Of a stretch of 10,815 bases of DNA, positions 1 to 6,380 are shown piece after piece; positions within the stretch are counted from its first letter, which is position 1, and the number at the start of each line of letters is the position of its first letter. A model generated the notes under the pieces. The model did no database searches. It had not been told where the DNA came from and saw only the letters and a program-made list of their open reading frames with translations. The DNA is from Pseudomonadota bacterium (GTDB lineage: Bacteria > Desulfobacterota > Syntrophia > Syntrophales > JADFWA01), in contig JAUVKS010000039.1 of NCBI GenBank assembly GCA_030596145.1, positions 1 to 10,815 of the forward strand. The letters are read 5' to 3'. The translations under genes and the position numbers were made by a program.

Positions 1-395
1 ACGAAGTGGGAATAGATGTGCCGCATAAGATATTCGTCGGCATGGGTGTCGAACAGAAAACGCTCAAGAATGTGGTGGAAGATGGTCGCCTCGGCCTGAA
101 AAAGTCGGGGAAAGGTTTTTTCCTGAAAGACGGTAGCGTTGATCTCGAAGTCCTCCCGCTTATCGCAAAGAGGGAACCAAAAGAGATGACGGAAGAAGAA
201 ATTCAAACGGGTCTCCTGACAGCATTGATAGGAGTAGGGAGAGATCTTCTTGACAGGCAAATTGTAGATGATCCGCGGATGATTGATGTTGGTATGATAT
301 GGGGCACCGGATTTCCTCCGGATAAGGGGGGTCCGTTAAAATGGGCAGATCTTACAGGTCTCAGTCAAAAACTGTTCGGGAAAAATTTTTACTGA
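1..395 (+). CDS. 3-hydroxyacyl-CoA dehydrogenase / multifunctional beta-oxidation protein, C-terminal fragment (5' end outside window)
   Basis: The reading frame is open at the left edge (codons for E-V precede G-I-D-V), so the gene starts outside the window and about 130 C-terminal residues are seen. The GTG at position 6 is simply an internal valine. The fragment matches the second C-terminal helical domain of the 3HCDH family as found in FadB/FadJ-type proteins. It opens with G-I-D, continues with a G-x-K-x-G-K-G-F-F segment, and has the hallmark G-T-G-F-P-P-x-K-G-G-P-L-x-W near its end. Known role of the family: NAD-dependent oxidation of 3-hydroxyacyl-CoA to 3-ketoacyl-CoA, often fused to an enoyl-CoA hydratase. 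Whether this protein carries a fused hydratase cannot be seen. The frame ends at TGA 393-395. The next gene on this strand is a thioesterase about 200 bp on, also acting on acyl-CoAs. Confidence 0.88.
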   Translation, partial: EVGIDVPHKIFVGMGVEQKTLKNVVEDGRLGLKKSGKGFFLKDGSVDLEVLPLIAKREPKEMTEEEIQTGLLTALIGVGRDLLDRQIVDDPRMIDVGMIWGTGFPPDKGGPLKWADLTGLSQKLFGKNFY

Positions 396-598
396 TTCAG
401 GGCAAGTTTTGCGGTTGCTGTCGTAGCGACCTGCCTGTGTGTTGCACGCAGACGGGGACGCAGAACACCCTGAAACCCTGTGGAGAAAGTTCTAAAAAAA
501 AATTAAGAGAAAATATAAAGAAAAAACTGGAGTCGGAGTAAGCAGGAAAAAAGATATGGAGAAGCGGGATCTTACATTTTTGGAAGAGGAGCGAACTT

Positions 599-1054
599 AT
601 GATCAATGAAAAAAAACGGGAGTTTGTAAACTATCTGGAAAAGGTCATAAAGATAATCGAGAAAATGGAAATTAAAATTATTGACTTCAGTGACCGTTAT
701 GTAAAAGTGATGCTGCCTAAAGATCCCAATATCAATCATATAGGTACAGTGTATGCGGGATCATTGTTTTCTCTTGCTGATTACTCGACAGGAGTACTCT
801 TTTTTGCTTCATTTGACCATACAAGATATTTCCCCGTATTAAAAGAAACTTCCATTCGTTACAGCCATCCGGCGACTACCAATATAATCGCAGAGTTGGA
901 GCTGACGACTGAACAGGTCGAGGAGGCCCGGAGAATCGCTGAGGAGAAAGGAAAGGTTGATATGATTACGGACATAGAGCTCAAAGATGAAAAGGGAGAA
1001 ATATGCTGCCTTGTTCATCTAATATGGCAGATTAGAAAGATCGACAAAAAATAA
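599..1054 (+). CDS. Hotdog-fold thioesterase, PaaI/DUF4442-like
   Basis: A 151-residue protein of the size of single-domain hotdog thioesterases. After a charged N-terminal helix (residues about 1-30), the core has N-H-x-G-T-V-Y-A-G-S-L-F-S-L-A-D (46-61). This resembles the signature of PaaI/YiiD_C (DUF4442) proteins, in which a small-residue turn leads into the long hotdog helix with an acidic residue. Beta strands follow, including K-E-T-S-I-R-Y (82-88). The family hydrolyses acyl-CoA thioesters, and some members act on aromatic or short-chain CoA esters. The substrate cannot be read from the sequence. The start is supported by a purine-rich Shine-Dalgarno (AAGAGGAG, about 583-590) 8 nt before ATG 599. 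The gene lies downstream of the 3-hydroxyacyl-CoA dehydrogenase fragment and ends 9 bp from the convergent dienoyl-CoA reductase gene. A role in releasing CoA from stalled acyl-CoA intermediates is inference. Confidence 0.75.
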   Translation: MINEKKREFVNYLEKVIKIIEKMEIKIIDFSDRYVKVMLPKDPNINHIGTVYAGSLFSLADYSTGVLFFASFDHTRYFPVLKETSIRYSHPATTNIIAELELTTEQVEEARRIAEEKGKVDMITDIELKDEKGEICCLVHLIWQIRKIDKK

Positions 1055-1063
1055 GAGGGGATT

Positions 1064-3061
1064 TTATATCTCTCCCGCTGCAAAGAAGCCCTCCTTAATG
1101 GCCTCAAGGGCCTTACGGGGGGCTTTTGCATCTCCTATTACGATCACTTTTTCGACAACCTCCTTTAGTTTTTCCTCAAGCGAATTGACAGAATTTGTGC
1201 CCACAGCTAAGACGACTGTGTCGCAATTGATCAATTCGGATTCTCCCTCTCGCTCCACGACTACACCTTCTTGAGTTATTTCTATAACTTTTGTTCTGGT
1301 CTTTGCCTTTACACCGTACCTGGAGAGCATCTGAAGATCCACCCATCTGGTTGTCATACCGATATCTGCACCCAATTTCCCCAGCATCTCAATTAGTGTT
1401 ACCTTCTTGATACCTTTCGTTGAAAGCTCCCGCAAAGTCTCAACATCCTCCGCCTTGTTGAGAAAGAGAAACTGAAGCGTATCGGCATTTATAGTTCCTA
1501 TTTTGGCTATGTAAGTCGCAACCTCTATACCCACGGCACCGCCGCCTACAACTACCACTTTATTGCCAATATCGACTTTCTCAGACAGGACGTCCCATGC
1601 CTGGACGACGGTTTTGCCGTCAACTCCCGGTATTCCGGGTTTTATCGGCTCTCCCCCCGTTGCGACTATCACTACATCCGGGTTTTCAGCTTTGACAAGA
1701 TTATCATCTACAACTGTATTTGCGTGAATATCGACTCCTGCTGGAGTTAACTGTTTCGATAATGCATCTGCGAGAGTCCTGAACTCCCTCTTTTCCTCCA
1801 ATGTCCCCGCTAAATTGAGCTGCCCGCCCAAGTCTTCAGATCTTTCATATAGTGTAACTGCATGACCCGCCTCTGCCGCTGTCCTCGCTGCAGATAGACC
1901 GCCAGGCCCACCACCTATTACCATGACCCTTTTTGCTGTTTCTGTCTTTGATACTGGAGGCACATCAAGCTCGCGGCCTGCTCTGGGGTTTACCATACAT
2001 TCAATGGGCTTCATGACGAATACATTGTCAAGGCATCCCTGATTGCACCCAATACAGGGTGTGAACTCATTTAACCTTCCATTTCTTGCCTTGTTGGGCA
2101 TTTCGGGGTCGGCCATAAGCCCCCTGGCAAAACCCACCATGTCTGTACTTCCCTCTTCTATGATTTTGTTGGCAAGTGTAGGATCATTTATCCTGTTGCA
2201 TGAAATAACCGGCTTTGAGACGACCTTTTTTATTTCCCTGGCAAGGTATGTATATCCCCCTCTCGGCACCCCCATGGTTATCTGTGGCACTCTCGATTCA
2301 TGCCACCCTCCGGTTATGTCGAAGGCGTCTATGCCGTGTTTCCCAAGCTCCGCCGCGAATAGCCTGATTTCCCTGTTCGTGTTGCCTCCCGGCATGAAAT
2401 CATTACCTCCGAGACGTATCAGGCCGGTAAAATCCTTTCCGACGGCATCCCTTACCGCATCAGTCACCTCCAGTCCGAACCTCATCCTGTTCTCAAAACT
2501 TCCGCCATATTCATCTGTCCTCTTATTGGTGACTGGAGAAAGGAACTGAGTTATCAGATATCCAGCAGAACTAAGAATTTCTACCGCGTCAAATCCGGCC
2601 TTTTTGGCTCTATCGGCTGCCCTGGCGAAGCTGTTTATGGCATATTTTATATCCTCTATGGTCATTTCTCTTGGCTCTTCTCGAGTCAATTTGGAAGCAA
2701 TCGGAGACGGAGCTATAGCCTTTCGTCCTATAAATGCGGAATGGACATACCTTCCACCATGGAAAAGCTGGGAAGCTATGAGTGTGCCATGTCTGTGGAC
2801 TGCATCGGTGAGCTTTTTGAGCCCCGGGATAAACCTGTCATCACTAATATCTATCATGTTCAGGTAGCCGCTGTATTCATCTACCGGGCAGCCCCCGACT
2901 ATTATGAGGGCTGCCCCACCCTTTGCCCTCTCTTCGTAGAAGGCGATGAGTCTATCCGTAACCTCGCCATCCGGGGTGTAATTGAGATGCATGGCGGGCA
3001 TTACTATCCTGTTTTTCAGTTTCAGGTTTCCTACATCGATTGGTTTAAACAGGGCTTCCAT
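1064..3061 (-). CDS. FadH-type 2,4-dienoyl-CoA reductase / NADH:flavin oxidoreductase (FMN, 4Fe-4S, FAD)
   Basis: 665 residues, close to E. coli FadH (672). Residues 1-330 form an Old Yellow Enzyme-type FMN barrel with F-H-G-G-R at 100-104. Y168 (in S-S-A-G-Y-L) and H254 (in G-W-H-E-S-R) sit where FadH has its catalytic Tyr166 and His252. C336, C339, C343 and C355 reproduce the C-x2-C-x3-C-x11-C ligands of the 4Fe-4S cluster. The rest holds two dinucleotide folds: G-G-G-P-G-G at 383-388 for FAD, and G-G-G-A-V-G at 506-511 for NAD(P)H. A G-D near 643 closes the FAD fold. In the family, electrons pass from NAD(P)H through FAD and the cluster to FMN and reduce a 2,4-dienoyl-CoA. Related enzymes (2-enoate reductase, BaiCD/BaiH) use other enoyl or dienone substrates, so the substrate is not certain. 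A strong Shine-Dalgarno (AAGGAGGT, 3069-3076) overlaps the stop of the upstream crotonase gene 14 bp away, indicating one transcript. The gene is convergent with the thioesterase. Confidence 0.9.
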   Translation of the reverse strand: MEALFKPIDVGNLKLKNRIVMPAMHLNYTPDGEVTDRLIAFYEERAKGGAALIIVGGCPVDEYSGYLNMIDISDDRFIPGLKKLTDAVHRHGTLIASQLFHGGRYVHSAFIGRKAIAPSPIASKLTREEPREMTIEDIKYAINSFARAADRAKKAGFDAVEILSSAGYLITQFLSPVTNKRTDEYGGSFENRMRFGLEVTDAVRDAVGKDFTGLIRLGGNDFMPGGNTNREIRLFAAELGKHGIDAFDITGGWHESRVPQITMGVPRGGYTYLAREIKKVVSKPVISCNRINDPTLANKIIEEGSTDMVGFARGLMADPEMPNKARNGRLNEFTPCIGCNQGCLDNVFVMKPIECMVNPRAGRELDVPPVSKTETAKRVMVIGGGPGGLSAARTAAEAGHAVTLYERSEDLGGQLNLAGTLEEKREFRTLADALSKQLTPAGVDIHANTVVDDNLVKAENPDVVIVATGGEPIKPGIPGVDGKTVVQAWDVLSEKVDIGNKVVVVGGGAVGIEVATYIAKIGTINADTLQFLFLNKAEDVETLRELSTKGIKKVTLIEMLGKLGADIGMTTRWVDLQMLSRYGVKAKTRTKVIEITQEGVVVEREGESELINCDTVVLAVGTNSVNSLEEKLKEVVEKVIVIGDAKAPRKALEAIKEGFFAAGEI

Positions 3062-3075
3062 GAAATGTACCTCCT

Positions 3076-3867
3076 TTACTCTCCCCTGAAATGGGGCTTT
3101 CGTTTTTCGAGAAAAGCTCTGATTCCTTCGTGTGAATCGTCTGTTTTTGCAGCCTTTATCATGCCCGAGCCTTCCAGTTCGAGATGTCTTTCCAAAAGTC
3201 CGAGCATCGCGTGGTTCAGGTTTGCTTTGGCGATATCAAATGCTTTCGTCGGACCCGAGGCAAGGTTCGTTGCAATTTCAAGCGATTCCTTTTCAAGTTC
3301 TGTATCTTCCACCACTTTGTTAACAAATCCCCACTCTAATGCCTGTCCGGCGTCGAATACAGGATTAAGCAAGAGCAGTTCACTTGCCTTTCCGAATCCA
3401 ACCAGGAGGGGAACAGTTAGCGACCACCCTCCATCGCCGGTCAAACCCACCCCGGTGTATCCCTGTCTGAACTTTGCCGAGGAAGCACATATTCTCAAAT
3501 CACAGGCGGCGGCGATACTCATTCCCGCGCCACCAATAGCCCCATTTATGACCGCGATTACCGGTTTTGGCATTTTCCTAATATTCATTATGGCGGCGTT
3601 TAAATCATTTAAAACTTGGCTGAAAAGGGCTGACAGGTCAGCTTTGAGATGGTCTTTAAAAACCGACAGATCACCACCTGCACAGAATGCCTTTCCTTCT
3701 CCGGTGATGATTACCGCTCTGGTATCCTCATCATCAAGACAGACCTTCGAGGCCTCGGCAAGCTCACGGAGAAGTTCGCCGTCAAGTGAATTAAAAGTCT
3801 TGGGCCTGTTCAGTTTGATGGTTGCTATGTTGTTCGCTTTTTGAAGGATGATGTTTTTGAATACCAT
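3076..3867 (-). CDS. Crotonase-fold protein, probable enoyl-CoA isomerase rather than hydratase
   Basis: 263 residues, full length for a single-domain enoyl-CoA hydratase/isomerase. The oxyanion-hole segments are present: F-C-A-G-G-D-L (61-67) and G-A-I-G-G-A-G (109-115). The C-terminal trimerisation helix ends in E-G-I-R-A-F-L-E-K-R-K-P (247-258). By hand alignment, the two catalytic glutamates of rat mitochondrial enoyl-CoA hydratase (E144, E164) correspond to S117 and Y137, so canonical hydration is unlikely. D145, eight residues after the E164 position, matches the aspartate found in dienoyl-CoA isomerase and PaaG-type isomerases. A double-bond shift is therefore the favoured reaction, by inference. 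The gene ends at TAA 3076-3078, 14 bp before the dienoyl-CoA reductase gene, with which it should be cotranscribed. ATG 3867 is preceded by AAGGGGT. A 130-bp spacer separates it from rpe; I saw no convincing promoter or terminator there, only a 10-bp palindrome at 3978-3987. Confidence 0.82.
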   Translation of the reverse strand: MVFKNIILQKANNIATIKLNRPKTFNSLDGELLRELAEASKVCLDDEDTRAVIITGEGKAFCAGGDLSVFKDHLKADLSALFSQVLNDLNAAIMNIRKMPKPVIAVINGAIGGAGMSIAAACDLRICASSAKFRQGYTGVGLTGDGGWSLTVPLLVGFGKASELLLLNPVFDAGQALEWGFVNKVVEDTELEKESLEIATNLASGPTKAFDIAKANLNHAMLGLLERHLELEGSGMIKAAKTDDSHEGIRAFLEKRKPHFRGE

Positions 3868-3997
3868 GATGTTCTTACCCCTTTAGTTTGTTTGAGTTTA
3901 AGCCGAAAGTTTATCAAAAATATGGTCCTGTTTTGGCGTTATAGGAAGGGAAGATCGGATTTGGTTGAGAGATGGGAATACGCGTATCACGGCACAT

Positions 3998-4654
3998 CTA
4001 AGAGCTCAGAAATTCCTTCATCTTCCTGATGGTCTGATGATAATCCTCGCTTTTAAAGACGGATGCGCCTGCTACGATAATATCTGCGCCGGCGTCTGCT
4101 ATTGACTTTATGTTGTTAAGTGTTGTGCCTCCATCCACTTCTAAGAGGACATCGGATGAGACCGCATTGATCATTTCCCTTGCCTTTTGTATCTTCGGGA
4201 GCATGGTCTCTATGAAATTTTGACCACCGAAACCGGGATTTACCGTCATCACAAGAAGGAGGTCCACATCTTCTATGATCTGTTCGATCTGGGTAAGGGG
4301 AGTTGCGGGATTCAGGGAGACTCCAGCCTTGATCCCCTGTTCCTTGATAAGTGTTATTGTCCTGTGAAGGTGATCCGTCGCCTCAACATGGACGGTGATC
4401 ATATCGCTTCCAGCTGCGGCAAAAGCCTCGATAAACCTCTCCGGATTTTCGATCATCAGATGCACATCAAAGGGAAGATTTGTAACCTTCCTAAGTGAGG
4501 CTACCACCACGGGTCCGATGGTGATGTTCGGGACAAAGTGACCGTCCATAACGTCTATGTGTATCAAATCCGCCCCTGCTTCTTCCACCGCCAGGATTTC
4601 TTTTCCAAGTTTACTGAAATCAGCAGATAATATGGATGGAGCTATTTTTTTCAT
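3998..4654 (-). CDS. rpe: Ribulose-phosphate 3-epimerase
   Basis: 218 residues, the usual length of this TIM-barrel enzyme. It interconverts ribulose 5-phosphate and xylulose 5-phosphate in the cytoplasm, in the pentose phosphate and Calvin-type pathways. Motifs run in the expected order: I-A-P-S-I-L-S-A-D-F (4-13), H-I-D-V-M-D-G-H-F-V-P-N (32-43), H-L-M-I (65-68), M-T-V-N-P-G-F-G-G-Q (136-145) and E-V-D-G-G (172-176). H32, D34, H65 and D174 match the family's four metal ligands, and D34/D174 are also the acid/base pair. ATG 4654 has AAGGA (4661-4665 on the complementary strand) 6 nt upstream. The 109 bp between this gene and the upstream lipoprotein gene hold a GC-rich inverted repeat, described separately, which could influence its expression. 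Nothing looks damaged or missing. Confidence 0.96.
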   Translation of the reverse strand: MKKIAPSILSADFSKLGKEILAVEEAGADLIHIDVMDGHFVPNITIGPVVVASLRKVTNLPFDVHLMIENPERFIEAFAAAGSDMITVHVEATDHLHRTITLIKEQGIKAGVSLNPATPLTQIEQIIEDVDLLLVMTVNPGFGGQNFIETMLPKIQKAREMINAVSSDVLLEVDGGTTLNNIKSIADAGADIIVAGASVFKSEDYHQTIRKMKEFLSS

Positions 4655-4692
4655 ATGACATCCTTATAGTTCCCTTTCCCCCTCCCTCAATT

Positions 4693-4736
4693 CCTCCCGC
4701 TCCGCCATACAAACGGCGGACTTTCAGCACGGGAGG
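4693..4736 (-). repeat. GC-rich two-tier inverted repeat in the rpe leader
   Basis: An outer 7-bp perfect stem (CCTCCCG 4693-4699 with CGGGAGG 4730-4736) encloses an inner 6-bp perfect stem (TCCGCC 4701-4706 with GGCGGA 4715-4720, 8-nt loop). It lies between the lipoprotein stop and the rpe start. No T-run follows on either strand, so it does not look like an intrinsic terminator. The GGGAGGG at 4731-4737 can alternatively pair perfectly with CCCTCCC at 4680-4686, so two folds exclude each other. It could be a copy of a dispersed palindromic repeat (REP/MITE-like) or an RNA structure in the rpe leader. The sequence alone does not decide. Confidence 0.6.
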
Positions 4737-4763
4737 GAAGTTGCATGTGACAATCTCAGTCGT

Positions 4764-5501
4764 TTAGAATTCCATGGTCAGTGCGTATGACACACCTGAA
4801 TCCAGATCTCTAATTCGAAGCCGTAGCTCCTTTGCCCCTTTTGCCTCTCCGGGAAAGAAAATGAATCCATGAGCGATTTCATGGGGGTTTATCGACCGGC
4901 TTTCAAGAGATCGTGTCTGTAGATCTTGTCTTATCTCGCGCTGCACGTCCTGGTTTGATAATCCGTCGGCGCCTCCCATGGTTAACCCTGCGGCAGCTCC
5001 TAAGGCAGCTCCTTTCATGGCCGCATCGCCAACATTATGTCCCGACACGATCCCGATTGCCGCGCCGATGATCGCCCCTGCTGTGCCGGCGAGCATCCCT
5101 GATTTTGCCCCCTCGGGTACGACTTTACCAAGTTCAGTCTTCTTTGATATTCTATCATAAGCGAGTCTTGCGTCAATTATCGGCCAGAGATTATTTTCAC
5201 TGTCCACCAGAAATGTTTGATTTGCGACAATTTCTAATGAATGATTTCCTTTGTTATCAAAGATGACCTGGACAGGGAATATTCCCGCCTCTCTGATGTC
5301 AAACCCGAAGGCTGATTCCGCCTCTTTACTGTCATCATAAGCCTTAGCTGCTATAAGCGCTCCGGCAGCCGCTGTTGCGTTTGGATAGGCGGCGGGCATC
5401 TTGAAAGGTACGACCTGCCTCTTGTAGCTTGTACAGGCTACAATGGTAATGATGAGAAGAAATATGATGACCAGGCCGTAATATTTTTTAGTTTCTTTCA
5501 T
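4764..5501 (-). CDS. Putative outer-membrane lipoprotein with glycine-zipper segment
   Basis: I place the start at ATG 5501 (245 residues), not the upstream ATG at 5522. AGGAGGT (5510-5516) lies 8 nt before it, and the N-terminus is then a textbook lipoprotein signal: M-K-E-T-K-K, a hydrophobic stretch at 8-22, and lipobox I-V-A-C with the lipidated cysteine at 23. The +2 residue is T, so outer-membrane sorting is expected under the E. coli rule. Residues about 40-130 form a soluble region. Residues about 135-180 are rich in Gly and Ala with G-x3-G spacings, resembling the glycine zippers of small envelope proteins. The C-terminus (about 205-245) looks beta-rich. I do not recognise a named family and assign no function. 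The Shine-Dalgarno overlaps the hisF TAG stop (5515-5517), so translation is probably coupled to hisF although no metabolic link is apparent. The gene ends at TAA 4764-4766. Confidence 0.75.
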   Translation of the reverse strand: MKETKKYYGLVIIFLLIITIVACTSYKRQVVPFKMPAAYPNATAAAGALIAAKAYDDSKEAESAFGFDIREAGIFPVQVIFDNKGNHSLEIVANQTFLVDSENNLWPIIDARLAYDRISKKTELGKVVPEGAKSGMLAGTAGAIIGAAIGIVSGHNVGDAAMKGAALGAAAGLTMGGADGLSNQDVQREIRQDLQTRSLESRSINPHEIAHGFIFFPGEAKGAKELRLRIRDLDSGVSYALTMEF

Positions 5502-5514
5502 GATTATGCACCTC

Positions 5515-6282
5515 CTAAGCATTTCTTACCTTTATTCCCCTCTCCTTTAGATATTTCTTTACGTCGGCAATGGAAATTTCCCTGAAGTGGAAAATTGAAG
5601 CTGCCAGAACTGCTGAAGCCTTTCCTTCAACCACGCCCTCATATAGATGTTCCAACGTACCGGCTCCGCCGGATGCGATAACCGGTAGACCCGATGCTTC
5701 AGCTACAAGTCTTGTCAGCTTCAGATCATAGCCGTCTTTGGTTCCATCGGCATCTATACTTGTAGGCAATACCTCACCTGCGCCGAGATCAGAAACTCTT
5801 TTTGCCCATTCTATTGCATCTTTACCTGTTGGCTTCTGTCCCCCATTTATGTAAAGTTCATAACCGGAGGCTATTTCGTCTGAAGCCTTTCCATCAATTG
5901 CGATTACAATGGATGCACTTCCGAAAGCCTTTGATGCCTCCTCTATGAGAGTGGGGTTTTTTATGGCGGCTGTGTTCATGGACACCTTGCTCACTCCCGC
6001 TTCAAGCAGTCTTTCAATATCGGATATTTCGCTTATCCCCCCGCCCACTGTTAAAGGGATTGATATGACCGTGGCCACCTTTTTCACCAGATCAACTATG
6101 GTTTTTCTTCCTTCAACTGTGGCGGTAATATCAAGAAAGGCAAGCTCATCCGCCCCCTCATTTTCGTAAAAGATGGCATTTTCCACTGGATCACCAGCAT
6201 CCCTCAGATTTACAAAATTAACCCCTTTTACAACCTTGCCATCTTTGATGTCCAGACATGGTATTATCTTGATATATTTCAT
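5515..6282 (-). CDS. hisF: Imidazole glycerol phosphate synthase, cyclase subunit
   Basis: 255 residues with the complete HisF (beta/alpha)8-barrel signature. In histidine biosynthesis it uses ammonia delivered by the HisH glutaminase to convert PRFAR into imidazole glycerol phosphate and AICAR. The start I-I-P-C-L-D-I-K-D-G-K-V-V-K-G (6-20) places the catalytic D11, and A-I-D-G (128-131) places D130, exactly at the known numbering. Also present are D-I-T-A (51-54), V-G-G-G-I (79-83), the phosphate-binding S-I-D-A-D-G-T-K-D-G-Y-D (175-186) and A-S-G-G-A-G (203-208). These argue for a true HisF rather than a diverged paralog. ATG 6282 follows AAGGA with a 6-nt gap. A second AGGAGGT lies too far upstream (about 15 nt) to serve this start well. 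It is the first gene of its unit, and no hisA or hisH is seen in the window. Downstream it is tightly linked to the lipoprotein gene. Confidence 0.96.
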   Translation of the reverse strand: MKYIKIIPCLDIKDGKVVKGVNFVNLRDAGDPVENAIFYENEGADELAFLDITATVEGRKTIVDLVKKVATVISIPLTVGGGISEISDIERLLEAGVSKVSMNTAAIKNPTLIEEASKAFGSASIVIAIDGKASDEIASGYELYINGGQKPTGKDAIEWAKRVSDLGAGEVLPTSIDADGTKDGYDLKLTRLVAEASGLPVIASGGAGTLEHLYEGVVEGKASAVLAASIFHFREISIADVKKYLKERGIKVRNA

Positions 6283-6313
6283 GGGTCTTCCTTGCTTACC
6301 TCCTATTGTTATT

Positions 6314-6330
6314 AAAACGTATTACGTCTT
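6314..6330. promoter_or_regulatory. Imperfect inverted repeat, possible operator
   Basis: AAAACGT (6314-6320), a 3-bp spacer and ACGTCTT (6324-6330) form an imperfect dyad with 6 of 7 arm bases matching. It sits at the expected hisF transcription start in the hisF/waaA divergent spacer, a typical place for a repressor site. A short AT-rich dyad can occur by chance. Confidence 0.25.
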
Positions 6331-6334
6331 GAAA

Positions 6335-6363
6335 CTAATACTATATTGCGATATGGATGTCAA
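6335..6363 (-). promoter_or_regulatory. Predicted sigma70-type promoter for hisF
   Basis: On the minus strand a perfect -35 TTGACA (plus-strand TGTCAA, 6358-6363) is followed after 17 nt by a -10 TATTAG (plus-strand CTAATA, 6335-6340; 4 of 6 consensus bases). Transcription should begin near 6328, leaving a leader of about 45 nt before hisF. The site lies in the short divergent spacer and would overlap any waaA promoter. Prediction from pattern only. Confidence 0.5.
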
Positions 6364-6380
6364 TAGTTGAGAGGTGGTTG

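Noticed and set aside
341..541. Short plus-strand frame ending in a lysine-rich tail
   Set aside because: It starts inside the dehydrogenase gene in another frame, and its basic tail simply reflects the A-rich spacer.
397..606. Short minus-strand frame in the 396-598 spacer, rich in F, S and L
   Set aside because: No ribosome-binding site was recognised, the composition is low-complexity owing to the A-rich plus strand, and nothing suggests a known small protein.
1055..1080. Bidirectional terminator between the thioesterase and reductase stops
   Set aside because: Only a very weak AGAG/CTCT pairing is visible, with no proper stem and T-run.
2741..3844. A 367-codon open frame on the plus strand across the reductase and crotonase genes
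   Set aside because: It lies antisense to two clearly real genes, has no recognisable domain, and its composition is that of a shadow frame.
3978..3987. ATACGCGTAT palindrome between rpe and the crotonase gene as a terminator
   Set aside because: The arms are only 5 bp, there would be no loop, and no T-run follows. It could be an operator, but nothing supports that.
3868..3997. Promoter for the crotonase-reductase pair, for example TATAAC or TTGATA on the minus strand
   Set aside because: No -35/-10 pair with proper spacing was found. Readthrough from rpe is equally possible.
5502..5522. Upstream ATG at 5522 as the lipoprotein start
   Set aside because: It would add seven residues before a clean signal peptide and overlap hisF. 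The AGGAGGT is correctly spaced only for ATG 5501.
6357..6380. ATG 6357 as the waaA start
   Set aside because: No ribosome-binding site precedes it, while ATG 6381 has one and begins at the usual membrane anchor of the family.
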